In this document: positions 1 through 7,700 of the stretch, piece after piece | Numbering within the stretch: position 1 is the first letter of the stretch | Layout of the letters: the number at the start of each line of letters is the position of its first letter | Assembly (NCBI GenBank): GCA_903840265.1 | Contig: CAIMFH010000102.1 | Location: 1-39,159 of the forward strand | DNA: 39,159 bases | Direction: 5' to 3' | Source of the DNA: an uncultured Schlesneria sp. | GTDB lineage: Bacteria > Planctomycetota > Planctomycetia > Planctomycetales > Planctomycetaceae | Program-made: the position numbers and the translations under genes | The notes under the pieces: model-generated | The model's input: only the letters and a program-made list of their open reading frames with translations | Databases searched by the model: none | What the model was told of the DNA's origin: nothing

Positions 1-414
1 AAGCAGGCTCTGCAAGATGAAGGCGTGGCTACTGATCAACAGATCACGCTGGTAATGACCGGCATCTCGCTTCGAAGTGCCTTGCGACTGATGCTCGAAC
101 CACTCGGCCTCACCTACATCATCGAAGACGAAGTGATGAAGATCACCACGCAGGCCAAGGCCGACGAAAAGATGTCGACCCGGGTCTACCCCGTGGCCGA
201 CCTCGTCATCCCCATTCGTACTCCTCAGGCCCAGGGCATGGGTGGTGGGATGGGCGGCGGAATGGGCGGAGGCATGGGAGGCGGCATGGGCGGAGGTATG
301 GGCGGAGGAGGCATGGGAATGGGTGGCGGCATGGGTGGCATGGGCGGCGGAATGGGCGGAGGCATGTTCAGCATTCCTCCTGAACCACTGCCAAACAACG
401 CCCTCAAGCACTAG
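1..414 (+). CDS. C-terminal part of an STN-like protein with a Gly/Met-rich tail
   Basis: The frame is open from the first base, so the gene begins upstream of the window and only about 137 codons are visible. The first half contains a motif of the type [21 protein letters not shown] followed by [15 protein letters not shown]. This resembles the short secretin/TonB N-terminal (STN-like) modules repeated in large secreted planctomycete proteins; that assignment rests on recognition, not on a search. A short linker ([12 protein letters not shown]) leads into about 40 residues built almost only of Gly and Met (units such as GGGM and GGM), then a short tail ending PNNALKH. The cell location is probably envelope or secreted, which is inferred. 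A strong intrinsic terminator follows about 50 bases downstream, so the gene ends its transcription unit. The exact function is unknown. Confidence 0.75.
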   Translation, partial: KQALQDEGVATDQQITLVMTGISLRSALRLMLEPLGLTYIIEDEVMKITTQAKADEKMSTRVYPVADLVIPIRTPQAQGMGGGMGGGMGGGMGGGMGGGMGGGGMGMGGGMGGMGGGMGGGMFSIPPEPLPNNALKH

Positions 415-814
415 CACCCGCAACAACCGCTCTGGCCAACTAGAGCTTCAAATTCAACACAGGCAAGCCCCTCGGCTTGCCTGTTTGTTTTTGGGAGGGC
501 GAGGCTGCCGCCGAGCCGCGATCGTCGGCGTGCCCACATTAACTCAGGCGGGTCAGCCAGCGGACAACCTGATAGACCTCTCTCAACCACGAGTCACCCA
601 CCGCGGCAGGCGTCGAGATGTCAGCCCCCTAAGACACTCCCAAGCGATACCACCGCGCCTGGCAAAATCGACACAAACCAGCGACCTGCTACGGTCGGAC
701 ACTTTGAAGTTAAAACGACGACAGGTTCGGGGAACCCTCTTTCAACAGCGCTCCGCCTTCGGTGTGATCTCCCGTGCAAGGTTAATTTATTACCAACGTT
801 CAGGAATCGATCCG
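415..814. other. Intergenic region, 400 bases
   Basis: Apart from the terminator at 461-492, no gene was recognised here. The plus-strand frame open through it is a shadow of the Gly/Met region joined to the small gene at 815. The last 60 bases must hold the promoter and leader of the 815 gene, but I see no convincing -35/-10 pair. Confidence 0.5.
461..492 (+). terminator. Intrinsic terminator after the Gly/Met-rich gene
   Basis: A perfect 9-bp stem (AGGCAAGCC at 461-469 with GGCTTGCCT at 474-482) has a 4-base loop and is followed directly by GTTTGTTTTT. This is a textbook rho-independent terminator for the gene ending at 414. Confidence 0.85.
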
Positions 815-1087
815 ATGAAGCTGCGAAGTGTTGTGCTGTGTGCCGTTGTGTTGACGTTCGTGTCTGTGTCCAAGAATGAAGCGTCAGCAGCAGGCCGCCG
901 CGGTCGAGTTGTTCAGTCCGAACCAACTGCGACAGCTCCAGGCCCGCTCATGACCACCCCGTCAACCATCATCCCGACCGGCGACGAAATCCGAGCTGTC
1001 CCGGCTCCCGGCGGCGGCCGCCTGATCGGTTACGGCTTGAACCTGCATCCAGGAGGACGAGTCGCCCGCATGCTGCTCAGTCGCTAA
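815..1087 (+). CDS. Small secreted protein of unknown function
   Basis: This 90-residue protein starts at an ATG preceded by AGGAA with an 8-base gap, although the same frame is open far upstream. The first 23 or so residues (MKLRSVVLCAVVLTFVSVS, then KNEASAA) form a Sec-type signal peptide with a likely cleavage after ASA. The mature part is short, basic at its start (GRRGRV), rich in Pro/Thr/Ala, and ends GRVARMLLSR. No domain was recognised. It stands alone, with its own downstream hairpins. The combination of signal peptide, plausible ribosome site and flanking terminators supports a real gene, but the size leaves doubt. Confidence 0.6.
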   Translation: MKLRSVVLCAVVLTFVSVSKNEASAAGRRGRVVQSEPTATAPGPLMTTPSTIIPTGDEIRAVPAPGGGRLIGYGLNLHPGGRVARMLLSR

Positions 1088-1476
1088 CGAGTGGCAGCGT
1101 TCATGGTCGACTTGGATCTTGTTGGGGTGCCACGGTTTTGGAGTCCTCGACAAAGCCGTGTCTTCAATTGAGGACACGGCCACCCGAAAACACAGGCAAG
1201 CCAATCGACTTGCCTGTTTCTCTTCTCCTCATTCTGAGCGGGGATGTCAGTCCCCTGGCCCCTCAAGGCGTAAGCCGCGACTGGGGGCCTTTTCACACCC
1301 GCAGCACGTCGATCACCGACGCCACTATCCATTTACTGATAAGCATTTACATTCACCCCCCACACAAAAAAGGCAGCAGTACCTGTCCGACCCGTGTAAG
1401 AACCTCACGCCTCGCCGGTAATTCCTCATGTCGGGTGCAAGTCGCAACGACGAACCTGAGATGAAGGAAATCGAAA
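1088..1476. other. Intergenic region, 389 bases
   Basis: It holds the double hairpin at 1155-1224 and, near 1240-1295, a GC-rich stretch with further pairing potential (GGCCCC with GGGGCC followed by TTTTC). Three overlapping frames here encode no recognisable protein. The promoter for the gene at 1477 must lie near the right end. Confidence 0.5.
1155..1224 (+). terminator. Double hairpin terminator after the small secreted gene
   Basis: Two hairpins follow each other: GCCGTGTC (1155-1162) with GACACGGC (1173-1180), and AGGCAAG (1194-1200) with CTTGCCT (1209-1215) followed by GTTTCTCTTC. The second shares its AGGCAAG...CTTGCCT core with the terminator at 461-482. Together they probably end the transcript of the gene at 815-1087. 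Confidence 0.65.
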
Positions 1477-1854
1477 ATGAAATATCTTGCTTTTGCTGTA
1501 TTGTTGATGGGTGCCGCTTTGACGAGTCGCGAAGCGAATGCTCAAGGCTTCTGGTACGGGGCACCTGGTTATGCCAACAACGATTACTACTACGGCCTGA
1601 ACTTCGGTAACGGAGTCGGTTACGGATACGGCCTGGGAGTCGGCGTGAACCTCCCTCCGCAAGCGTTCTATGGAGGCTACACCCCAGCCCAAGTCCCGAT
1701 GCAAACCTTCGGTAGCGACTTCGAACAGCAACACGCTTCTTTAACCGGAAATTCCTACGCTCCACCTCGTCCAGTCATCCGACCGACGAAGAAAACGAAG
1801 GTGGTCAAGAAGCACGAATCCTACTATCCAGGTATCGGCCTGGTTGCTGACTGA
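1477..1854 (+). CDS. Small secreted Gly/Tyr-rich protein
   Basis: This 125-residue protein has a clear start: AAGGAAA at 1464-1470 sits 6 bases before the ATG. The N-terminus (MKYLAFAVLLMGAALTSREANA) is a signal peptide with a probable cleavage after ANA. The mature part begins with Gly/Tyr/Asn-rich sequence (repeated YGYG and GVGY-type units, residues about 25-70), and the C-terminus carries a basic patch (KKTKVVKK) before a final YYPGIGLVAD. It resembles structural or surface proteins in composition, but no family was recognised. The flanking regions show a terminator on both sides, so it is likely monocistronic. Confidence 0.72.
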   Translation: MKYLAFAVLLMGAALTSREANAQGFWYGAPGYANNDYYYGLNFGNGVGYGYGLGVGVNLPPQAFYGGYTPAQVPMQTFGSDFEQQHASLTGNSYAPPRPVIRPTKKTKVVKKHESYYPGIGLVAD

Positions 1855-1904
1855 GCCGCCACGGCAGATCCCTGTTCTCGAGCAGATCAATCTCGAGTCG
1901 ATGG

Positions 1905-1965
1905 CAACCGGCCAGATCCATTGAACGCTGCAAAGCAATCAAGGTGTGGCCGGTTGTTTTCGTTT
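1905..1965 (+). terminator. Probable terminator with long loop
   Basis: A 9-bp inverted repeat, CAACCGGCC (1905-1913) and GGCCGGTTG (1948-1956), is followed by TTTTCGTTTG. The loop of 34 bases is long, so activity is less certain than for the other hairpins. It lies 50 bases after the gene ending at 1854. Confidence 0.55.
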
Positions 1966-2461
1966 GAACGTCTCTCTGTGGCTCCGCGTCTCTGTGCGAG
2001 AGCCATTCTTTGAACTGGCTCTCACGGAGACACATAGGGGCTTCGTCCAGGTTGGGAATGGGACACACCAAGGCCTGCCAATAAACTCGGGGAAAATGAG
2101 TCAAATACCTGATTTCAGGGATTGTTTGAGTCAGCGATTCTATGGCATAAGAGAACCACAATCGGGATGCCGGTCAAATCGCATCCCTCGTCGCCAATCT
2201 CGCCAAGAGATTGGGCGAAGTCGATGTGTGAAGATATTCCTGTAGCCAAGGTCGCCAAGACCCTGAGCGAATGTCACCTAGAGATGTGCGCACGCGCGAA
2301 TGCTCTTTCACAATCAAATGCCGATCAGCAGCGACCTTGGAGTGCGGTGGTTTGATACCGCTTTGGCTCCAAACGCCAGACACCCCACGGCACGGTTAGC
2401 CGCGTCGGATTGTTCTTTGACAACTGAACGCCAATCTGCGATCAACACCCCCAGTAGAATG

Positions 2462-2526
2462 GGAGGTTGTGTCACCACCCGGAGCGGAGGTTGTGTCACC
2501 ACCCGGAAGCGGAGGTTGTGTCACCA
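2462..2526. repeat. Tandem repeat, 2.7 copies of a 24-25 bp unit
   Basis: Units at 2462-2485, 2486-2510 and 2511-2526 (partial) all begin GGAGGTTGTGTCACCA. The second unit has one extra A. The copies abut directly, with no spacers. Confidence 0.9.
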
Positions 2527-2601
2527 GACCATGATACTGTACTCCGAACTCAGTACTGCGTACTCAATCGTCTCGCCACCACCCGCATCCAAACCCACCT
2601 C

Positions 2602-2628
2602 AAAATCCGTGTCAATCCGTGGCTCACC
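2602..2628. repeat. Dispersed ATCCGTG/CCACGGAT repeat, single copy
   Basis: It reads ATCCGTGTCAATCCGTGGCT, the reverse complement of the family members at 4459-4496 and 5546-5586. It lies 170 bases upstream of the PQQ-propeller gene. Confidence 0.75.
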
Positions 2629-2797
2629 TTCTCTTCAATCCTATTTCCGTAAGTTGGCCTCGGCCACATTGAAATCGCCCGCCACTTGACGATCTGCACT
2701 CTGGCCCCGAAGATCGCCACCCTATAGTTTTCGTCTGATTCCAGGATTTGACGCGACGTCGCCATCAGGCTATCGCGTGCATCACGAAAGACATGGA

Positions 2798-4444
2798 ATG
2801 TCTGGCCCGAACCCCTCCACTGCTGACCAATCCGCTGCCTCCCCCCCTGCCTCGACGAAGTCGAAACGCGGGCGCTGGAAGATTGGGGCAGCCATTTTCC
2901 TGATTGCCTCCGTTGCTCAAAGCATTCTCTGGACAATGTGGTGGGAGGATCCGACTCACTTCAAGATGTCGATCCTGTTCGTCTGGCCGGCAGCGATCTT
3001 TTCGCTGCTGATCTGGTGGACGTTCTTCTCGGGCTGGTCCGCGAAGGTCCGGTACGGACTGATCGGACTGGGTGTCGTCGGTATCGTCGCGTTCTTCTCC
3101 GTCTTCCGCCCCGATCGCTTTGATGGCGACATGGTGCCGACTCGGTTGACGTACCGCTGGCAGCCGAGTGCTGATCAGAAGGCCAAGGAGTATCTGGAAC
3201 AACTCCAGCCAGGCACACTGGGCACTCCAGCAGATGTCGCGGAAACCAAGCCGCTGGTCGCCGACGAACAGGACTGGCCCGGCTTCCGCGGACCGAATCG
3301 ATTGGGTGTGCTGCGTGACGTGCGACTGCGAACGGACTGGGCCGCGAACCCGCCAAAGGAACTGTGGCGGCATCCGGTGGGGCATTCGTGGTCTTCGTTC
3401 GCGGTCATCGGTGACTATGCGTTTACTCAAGAACAACGAGGTAACAAAGAAGTCGTCGTCGCCTATCACCTGAACACGGGCGAACAGATTTGGGCTCATA
3501 CCGATGACGCCTATTTCAGTGTCACCGAGGTTCAAGGGGGCGGCGGCCCACGATCGACCCCGCAGTTCAGCGAGGGCAAACTCTATACTCTCGGAGCCAC
3601 CGGGATTCTGAATTGCCTCGACGCCAGAACGGGGCAGCGAGACTGGACGACCAACATTCTGCAGGATGCTGGCAGCGACGGAAAGCCGGGTGCCAACCTG
3701 GAATGGGGCATGTCCGGTTCCCCGCTGGTCGTCGATCAGTTTGTGATCGTGATCCCGGGTGGCAAAGACGGCAAATCGATCGCAGCCTACGACCGATCGA
3801 CCGGCAAGAAGATCTGGTCGGCTGGAGATCAACCCGCCACCTACGCTAGCCCCACTTTGGCAACGCTACGCGGTGAACGAGTCGTCCTCGCCCCCTTGGG
3901 AACTGGCCTGTCGGCCAATGCCCTCGAGAGCGGCAAGCAACTCTGGTTCTTCCCGTGGACGAACGCTCCCAAAGTTTGCGGCGCGATGCCCGTGGCTCTA
4001 GACGAACAATCTGTGCTGTACGGCATTGGCTACGGCGAAGGGACCGTGAGACTGGAAGTGGAGAAAGGCGACAACTGGTCGGTCACGAAGAAGTGGCAGT
4101 CCAATCGATTCCGACCGAAATTCAACGACTTCGTGATTCGCGATGGCTACGCGTACGGCTTAGACGACGGCACGCTCAGTTGCCTCAACATCGAATCTGG
4201 CAAAGTGGTCTGGAAGGCAGGCCGCTACGGCTACGGACAGATCCTGCTGGTCAACGACATGCTGCTGGTCGTCAGCGAAAAGGGCGAAGTCCTGCAGATC
4301 CCCGCCGAGCCTTCCAAGCCCGACATCGTCGCCACCTTCACGGCCCTGGACGAAGCCGCGATCACCTGGAACCAACCCGTCCTGGTCCGCGGCAAGCTAC
4401 TGGTCCGCAACGCCAACGAGGTGGCCTGCTTCGACTTGGAATGA
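2798..4444 (+). CDS. Membrane-anchored PQQ-like beta-propeller protein
   Basis: This 548-residue protein belongs to the outer-membrane/PQQ-like quinoprotein propeller superfamily (BamB-like fold). After a short cytoplasmic start rich in Ser/Ala/Pro, three hydrophobic segments appear at about residues 27-46, 56-76 and 82-101. The propeller then starts with the DWPGFRGPNRLG motif typical of planctomycete members. Blades are visible as recurring patterns such as GEQIWAH, GQRDWTT, GKKIWSA, GKQLWFF and GKVVWKA. The soluble part is likely periplasmic. No heme or cytochrome motif is present, so it is probably a scaffold or binding protein rather than a dehydrogenase. The frame is open from a GTG at 2777; I chose the ATG at 2798, but neither start has a strong ribosome site. 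Its specific function is unknown. Confidence 0.88.
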   Translation: MSGPNPSTADQSAASPPASTKSKRGRWKIGAAIFLIASVAQSILWTMWWEDPTHFKMSILFVWPAAIFSLLIWWTFFSGWSAKVRYGLIGLGVVGIVAFFSVFRPDRFDGDMVPTRLTYRWQPSADQKAKEYLEQLQPGTLGTPADVAETKPLVADEQDWPGFRGPNRLGVLRDVRLRTDWAANPPKELWRHPVGHSWSSFAVIGDYAFTQEQRGNKEVVVAYHLNTGEQIWAHTDDAYFSVTEVQGGGGPRSTPQFSEGKLYTLGATGILNCLDARTGQRDWTTNILQDAGSDGKPGANLEWGMSGSPLVVDQFVIVIPGGKDGKSIAAYDRSTGKKIWSAGDQPATYASPTLATLRGERVVLAPLGTGLSANALESGKQLWFFPWTNAPKVCGAMPVALDEQSVLYGIGYGEGTVRLEVEKGDNWSVTKKWQSNRFRPKFNDFVIRDGYAYGLDDGTLSCLNIESGKVVWKAGRYGYGQILLVNDMLLVVSEKGEVLQIPAEPSKPDIVATFTALDEAAITWNQPVLVRGKLLVRNANEVACFDLE

Positions 4445-4458
4445 AGACGGAGTGAGGC

Positions 4459-4603
4459 GAGCCACGGATTGACACAGATGAACACGGATTAAAACGTAAG
4501 AAGAGATACGATAATGAGAGGAGGGCCAGACACCTAAAATCCCATTCAACTCTTCAACATTTCGTTTGCCTTGATCAGTGTTCATCCGTGGCCAACTCTT
4601 CTC
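4459..4603. repeat. Dispersed CCACGGATT element with inverted ends
   Basis: The left end at 4459-4496 reads GAGCCACGGATTGACACAGA and continues to AACACGGATTAAAACG. The right end at 4571-4603 carries the inverse motif (GTTCATCCGTGGCC). It lies between the convergent PQQ and recombinase genes, so it may also act as a transcription boundary. Confidence 0.7.
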
Positions 4604-4604
4604 G

Positions 4605-5525
4605 CTACTCTTCGACTTTCCGATTCTTCGCCGCATGAGGATGCGACTGCTCGTACGTGTCTTTCAGGCGTTTGGTACTGACGTGCGTATAGATCTGTGT
4701 CGTTGTCAGACTTTTGTGGCCCAGTAGTTCTTGCACGCTACGCAAATCGGCTCCGCCATCGAGCAGATGTGTGGCAAACGTGTGCCGTAGCGTATGCGGC
4801 GTGGTGATGCGATCGAGTCCCGTCAACGCCAGATACTTTTCCATCATGCGGCCGACACTACGAGTCGTCAGTCGAGTTCCAAACCGATTCAAAAACATGG
4901 CATTGCGATGAGCGGGCTTGGCATCGGGCGCGGGTTCGCGAACTTCCAGCCAGCGACCCAACGCGTTTGACGCATGTCGACCAATCGGAGCGATCCGTTC
5001 TTTCCGACCTTTACCAATCACGCGGACCACGTTGGTATCGCGATCCCAGTTATCGACGTTCATGCCGACCAGTTCGGCAACACGCAGACCAGCCGAGTAC
5101 ATCGTTTCCAACAGGGCTCGATCACGCAGTCCTTCCGTTTCATTGGCAGGAGGCGCTTCGAGCAACTGTGTGATCTGATCAATGGTCAAAAAATGAGGCA
5201 ACTTGCGACCAACTCGCGGCGTGCGCAAGACCTTGGCCGGATTCGATGTGACCAGACCTTCACGCTGACAATAACGGAAGAAGCTGCGCAGGCTGGCCAG
5301 CCGGCGAGCAATCGTCGTCCGGGCATAGTCACATTCGTGAAGGTACGCCACATAACCACGAAGCTGAGCGATCTGCAGTTCGGCAGGCGTCGAGACCTCG
5401 CCAACGCGATCACGGATGTAGTCCTGCAGGCTGCCGAAGTCTTCCGAATACGACTTGATCGTCAACTCGGACGCATTGCGTTCGATCTTCAAATAACGCA
5501 AGAAGCCATCGATCGCCGCAAACAT
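4605..5525 (-). CDS. xerC: Tyrosine recombinase of the XerC/XerD type
   Basis: This 306-residue site-specific recombinase is of normal length for chromosome-dimer-resolving Xer proteins. The N-terminal SAM-like core-binding domain spans about residues 1-90 and the catalytic domain about 110-290. All catalytic residues are present: Arg148 (SAGLRVAEL), Lys172 (GKGRKER), His244 and Arg247 (HTLRH), His270 (LLGH) and nucleophile Tyr279 (QIYTH). Known Xer proteins work with FtsK at dif to resolve dimers at the septum. Whether this is XerC or XerD, or an integron/element-associated relative, cannot be settled here. No phage or integrase-linked genes lie next to it. The same dispersed repeat family flanks the gene on both sides. 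Confidence 0.88.
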   Translation of the reverse strand: MFAAIDGFLRYLKIERNASELTIKSYSEDFGSLQDYIRDRVGEVSTPAELQIAQLRGYVAYLHECDYARTTIARRLASLRSFFRYCQREGLVTSNPAKVLRTPRVGRKLPHFLTIDQITQLLEAPPANETEGLRDRALLETMYSAGLRVAELVGMNVDNWDRDTNVVRVIGKGRKERIAPIGRHASNALGRWLEVREPAPDAKPAHRNAMFLNRFGTRLTTRSVGRMMEKYLALTGLDRITTPHTLRHTFATHLLDGGADLRSVQELLGHKSLTTTQIYTHVSTKRLKDTYEQSHPHAAKNRKVEE

Positions 5526-5545
5526 GAGTGAGATCCAAGAGGCTT

Positions 5546-5683
5546 AGCCACGGATTGACACAGATTGAACACGGATCAAAACGAAGACAAAATCACGGGA
5601 ATGAGAACAGAATCAAGGACACTAATCCTTTGCTTCTTTCTCTCTTATCCTTGTTTCATCCGTGTGAATCCGTGGCTCAACTC
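5546..5683. repeat. Dispersed CCACGGATT element with inverted ends
   Basis: The left end at 5546-5586 (AGCCACGGATTGACACAGAT, then TGAACACGGATCAAAACG) is close to the copy at 4459-4496. The right end at 5657-5683 reads CATCCGTGTGAATCCGTGGC, the inverse. It lies just upstream of the recombinase start. Confidence 0.8.
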
Positions 5684-5699
5684 TTCTTCCGTGGCTGCG

Positions 5700-5966
5700 T
5701 TAGGCCGCAGATCTGCGGATCCGATTATGAGTCGGTTCATCGCTGCCCGCCGAGGGCGCAATGTCGGTGGCAGTGGCATCGGCCATCAGCTTTCGCACGC
5801 GCTGGCTAAGGACCGCCGCGTCGTACCAGGTGAAGCTCAATTCGGGATCCGCGGCGTAGCGGCCAATCGTCTGCAGCACCTGCTCGATACTGCGATCGTC
5901 GTACAGGAAGACGTACCGTTCATTGCCCTTCAGCAAAGCCAAAACGTTGATCCCCTGCTGTGGCAT
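5700..5966 (-). CDS. Small conserved planctomycete protein of unknown function
   Basis: This 88-residue soluble protein has no signal peptide. A strong ribosome site (AAGGAAGGG on the minus strand, about 9 bases before the ATG) supports the start. The core, about residues 1-62, reads as compact alpha/beta sequence: QGINVLALLKGNERYVFLYD, then LLQT-like VLQTIGRYAADPELSFTWYDAAVLSQRVRKL. I recognise this type of sequence from planctomycete genomes but know no function. The last 25 residues are low-complexity. It lies upstream of the recombinase on the same strand, 174 bases away with a repeat between, so co-transcription is possible but not shown. Confidence 0.7.
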   Translation of the reverse strand: MPQQGINVLALLKGNERYVFLYDDRSIEQVLQTIGRYAADPELSFTWYDAAVLSQRVRKLMADATATDIAPSAGSDEPTHNRIRRSAA

Positions 5967-6206
5967 GATGCTGTCCCTTCCTTGGTACCGCGGGATTTCA
6001 AAATGGGATCAACAGGGCGCAGTCATCCGCCACGATGTCCCTGTTAGAGATATCGGCCGAACAACCAAGTCCTTAGAGTTTTCGTGTGAGATGCGATAGC
6101 GATATGAATAACTGTCGAACTCAGCCCGCTCACGATGGCTGGCATCGGACGAACCGGCTTCACCGACAACATCGGCAAAGTCACCGCAGACTCTTGAGAC
6201 TATCAA

Positions 6207-6233
6207 AATGGCTGAGGGACCAGGGCTGAGGGC
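6207..6233. repeat. GGCTGAGGG-type repeat, copy 1
   Basis: AATGGCTGAGGG (6207-6218) is followed by GGGCTGAGGGC (6223-6233). A near-identical arrangement occurs at 14484-14510. Both lie immediately after a stop codon. Confidence 0.6.
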
Positions 6234-6248
6234 CCTCCATCCGGCATT

Positions 6249-7514
6249 TCACGCCGGTCCGCCCAGTTCCCGTACAAGCACCCGCAGAAACGGCTCGACA
6301 TCGGTGACCAAGCCCACCGACTGGAAAGTCCCGCGATCCGCCAGCTTCGTCACCGTGGCCGGATTGATATCAACGCAGACGGTCTTCACAGTCGCCGGCA
6401 ACAGATTCCCCACCGCAATACTGTGCAACGTCGTGGCAATCATCAAACAGAACGTTACCCCCGGAACCAATTCTCGCATCTTCGTTTGAGCGACCAGCGT
6501 ATCCGTGATGACATCGGGCAACGGCCCATCGTCACGAATGCTGCCGGCGAGGACATAGGGAACGTTGTTATGAATGCATTCGTACATGATCCCCTGCGTT
6601 AACAGACCATCATCCACCGCCTTGCGAATGCTTCCCAGGCGGCGGATGCGATTGATCGTCCGCAGATGATGTTCGTGCCCCTCTTCAGTCGAGCCGCCAT
6701 GCTCCATCGAGATCCCCAGGCTGGTCCCGAAAAACGATTGTTCGATGTCATGAGCCGCCAGAGCGTTCCCCGCGAACAACACGTTGACGAAGCCATCTCG
6801 AATCAACCAGCTCAGCAGTTCGCGGCTGCCGGTATGCACGACTGCCGGACCCGCCACAACCAGGATCTTGCCCGTACCATGAGCCGCTCGACGCATCTGC
6901 TCGGCGATCTCTCGGACGGTGACATTCTTGGGTTTCTCGCTCGAAACGGTGCTGTTCATGAATCCAAACGAATGCCGTTGATCGACATCGCGTCCAACGG
7001 GAAACACGCGAGTTCCCAGCCGCCCGACGACGATAAACTCGCCCTGTTTCACATCGGCCATGGCCACACAACGAGCTTTCCGAGTGACTCGATCGACCGA
7101 GATGGCGCAGTCCATTTCCTGTAGTTCGACGGGAATCCACGCGTTGTTCAGCCGAACCTCAGTCCGCTCGTTTGTTGTGGCGTAAAACCCTTCGGGGAAT
7201 GCACCTTCGATATCGACCACTTCCAGTCGGCAATCGTGATGCTGCACCGGGACCGCCCCATGCTGGCCAATTGCAGTCAGAATCGTCTCCAGACACGGCA
7301 ACGTCGGCGCGGTGACGGTCAGTCGGACATAGCTGGGATCGTTCCGATTGTGCCCGATTCGGATTTCCTGACTCTGGTATTCACCGCCGAGCGACGTGAT
7401 CTCGTCGAGGACTTTCGGCAGCAGCAGACTGTCGATGATGTGGCCCGAGAGCTCCACGTCTTCGCAGATCGAGTGTCCCGATTTTGGCGGCGTTGGTTGA
7501 GCATTCGCGTTCAT
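6249..7514 (-). CDS. TIGR00300-type protein (LOR/SDH, ornithine cyclodeaminase-like)
   Basis: This 421-residue cytosolic protein matches the TIGR00300 family. Its N-terminal LOR/SDH domain (ELSGHIIDSLLLPKVLDEI, about residues 20-150) is followed by a nucleotide-binding Rossmann-like domain holding ILVVAGPAVVHTG, LFAGNALAAHDIE and GSIRDDGPLPDVI. From family knowledge, archaeal members and the homologous C-terminal domain of cyanobacterial ArgZ/AgrE convert ornithine to proline with release of ammonia; applying that here is inference. The frame allows an ATG five codons earlier at 7529, but a GAGG motif placed 7-9 bases before the second ATG favours 7514. A Gfo/Idh-like gene is divergent from it, separated by about 186 bases that should hold both promoters. 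Confidence 0.85.
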   Translation of the reverse strand: MNANAQPTPPKSGHSICEDVELSGHIIDSLLLPKVLDEITSLGGEYQSQEIRIGHNRNDPSYVRLTVTAPTLPCLETILTAIGQHGAVPVQHHDCRLEVVDIEGAFPEGFYATTNERTEVRLNNAWIPVELQEMDCAISVDRVTRKARCVAMADVKQGEFIVVGRLGTRVFPVGRDVDQRHSFGFMNSTVSSEKPKNVTVREIAEQMRRAAHGTGKILVVAGPAVVHTGSRELLSWLIRDGFVNVLFAGNALAAHDIEQSFFGTSLGISMEHGGSTEEGHEHHLRTINRIRRLGSIRKAVDDGLLTQGIMYECIHNNVPYVLAGSIRDDGPLPDVITDTLVAQTKMRELVPGVTFCLMIATTLHSIAVGNLLPATVKTVCVDINPATVTKLADRGTFQSVGLVTDVEPFLRVLVRELGGPA

Positions 7515-7700
7515 CTGAAGACCTCGCATGAAATGGACGACCAGCTTCCAATGTCATCATCGCAACACCGCCACAGAAGGCAACTGTCTGGACAAACCGG
7601 GCGAATTCTGAAGACTCGGGGGACTGTCGTGCGAATCTTATTGTCTCCCGCTAATATGTCAGCCGTTGCCGAAGTCGGACGCCGCTCAACGGATGTGACG

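Larger units (their letters stand above)
1855..2797. other. Long intergenic region with repeats, no gene
   Basis: No coding sequence is supported in these roughly 940 bases. They hold the terminator at 1905-1965, an imperfect inverted repeat (1988-2005 against 2016-2031, containing GAGAGCCA/TGGCTCTC), a short tandem repeat at 2462-2526, and one copy of the ATCCGTG dispersed repeat at 2602-2628. The open frames crossing it have no recognisable domains. Confidence 0.6.

Noticed and set aside
238-366. Possible CRISPR or minisatellite
   Set aside because: The repeat is short, in frame and coding for a Gly/Met tail.
225-407. Proline/methionine-rich frame on the minus strand
   Set aside because: It is the exact antisense of the Gly/Met-rich coding repeat and has no start context of its own.
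242-814. Long plus-strand frame running into the small secreted gene
   Set aside because: The upstream part is an off-frame reading of the Gly/Met region and of a terminator; only the part from 815, with signal peptide and ribosome site, looks real.
2462-2526. Possible CRISPR array
   Set aside because: The units abut without spacers and there are fewer than three full copies.
2765-3832. 355-codon minus-strand frame opposite the PQQ gene
   Set aside because: Its sequence is the mirror of the propeller gene, with no recognisable domain.
4605-5525. Integrase of a prophage or integron
   Set aside because: No phage, cassette or attachment-site features nearby; length and motifs fit a housekeeping Xer recombinase.
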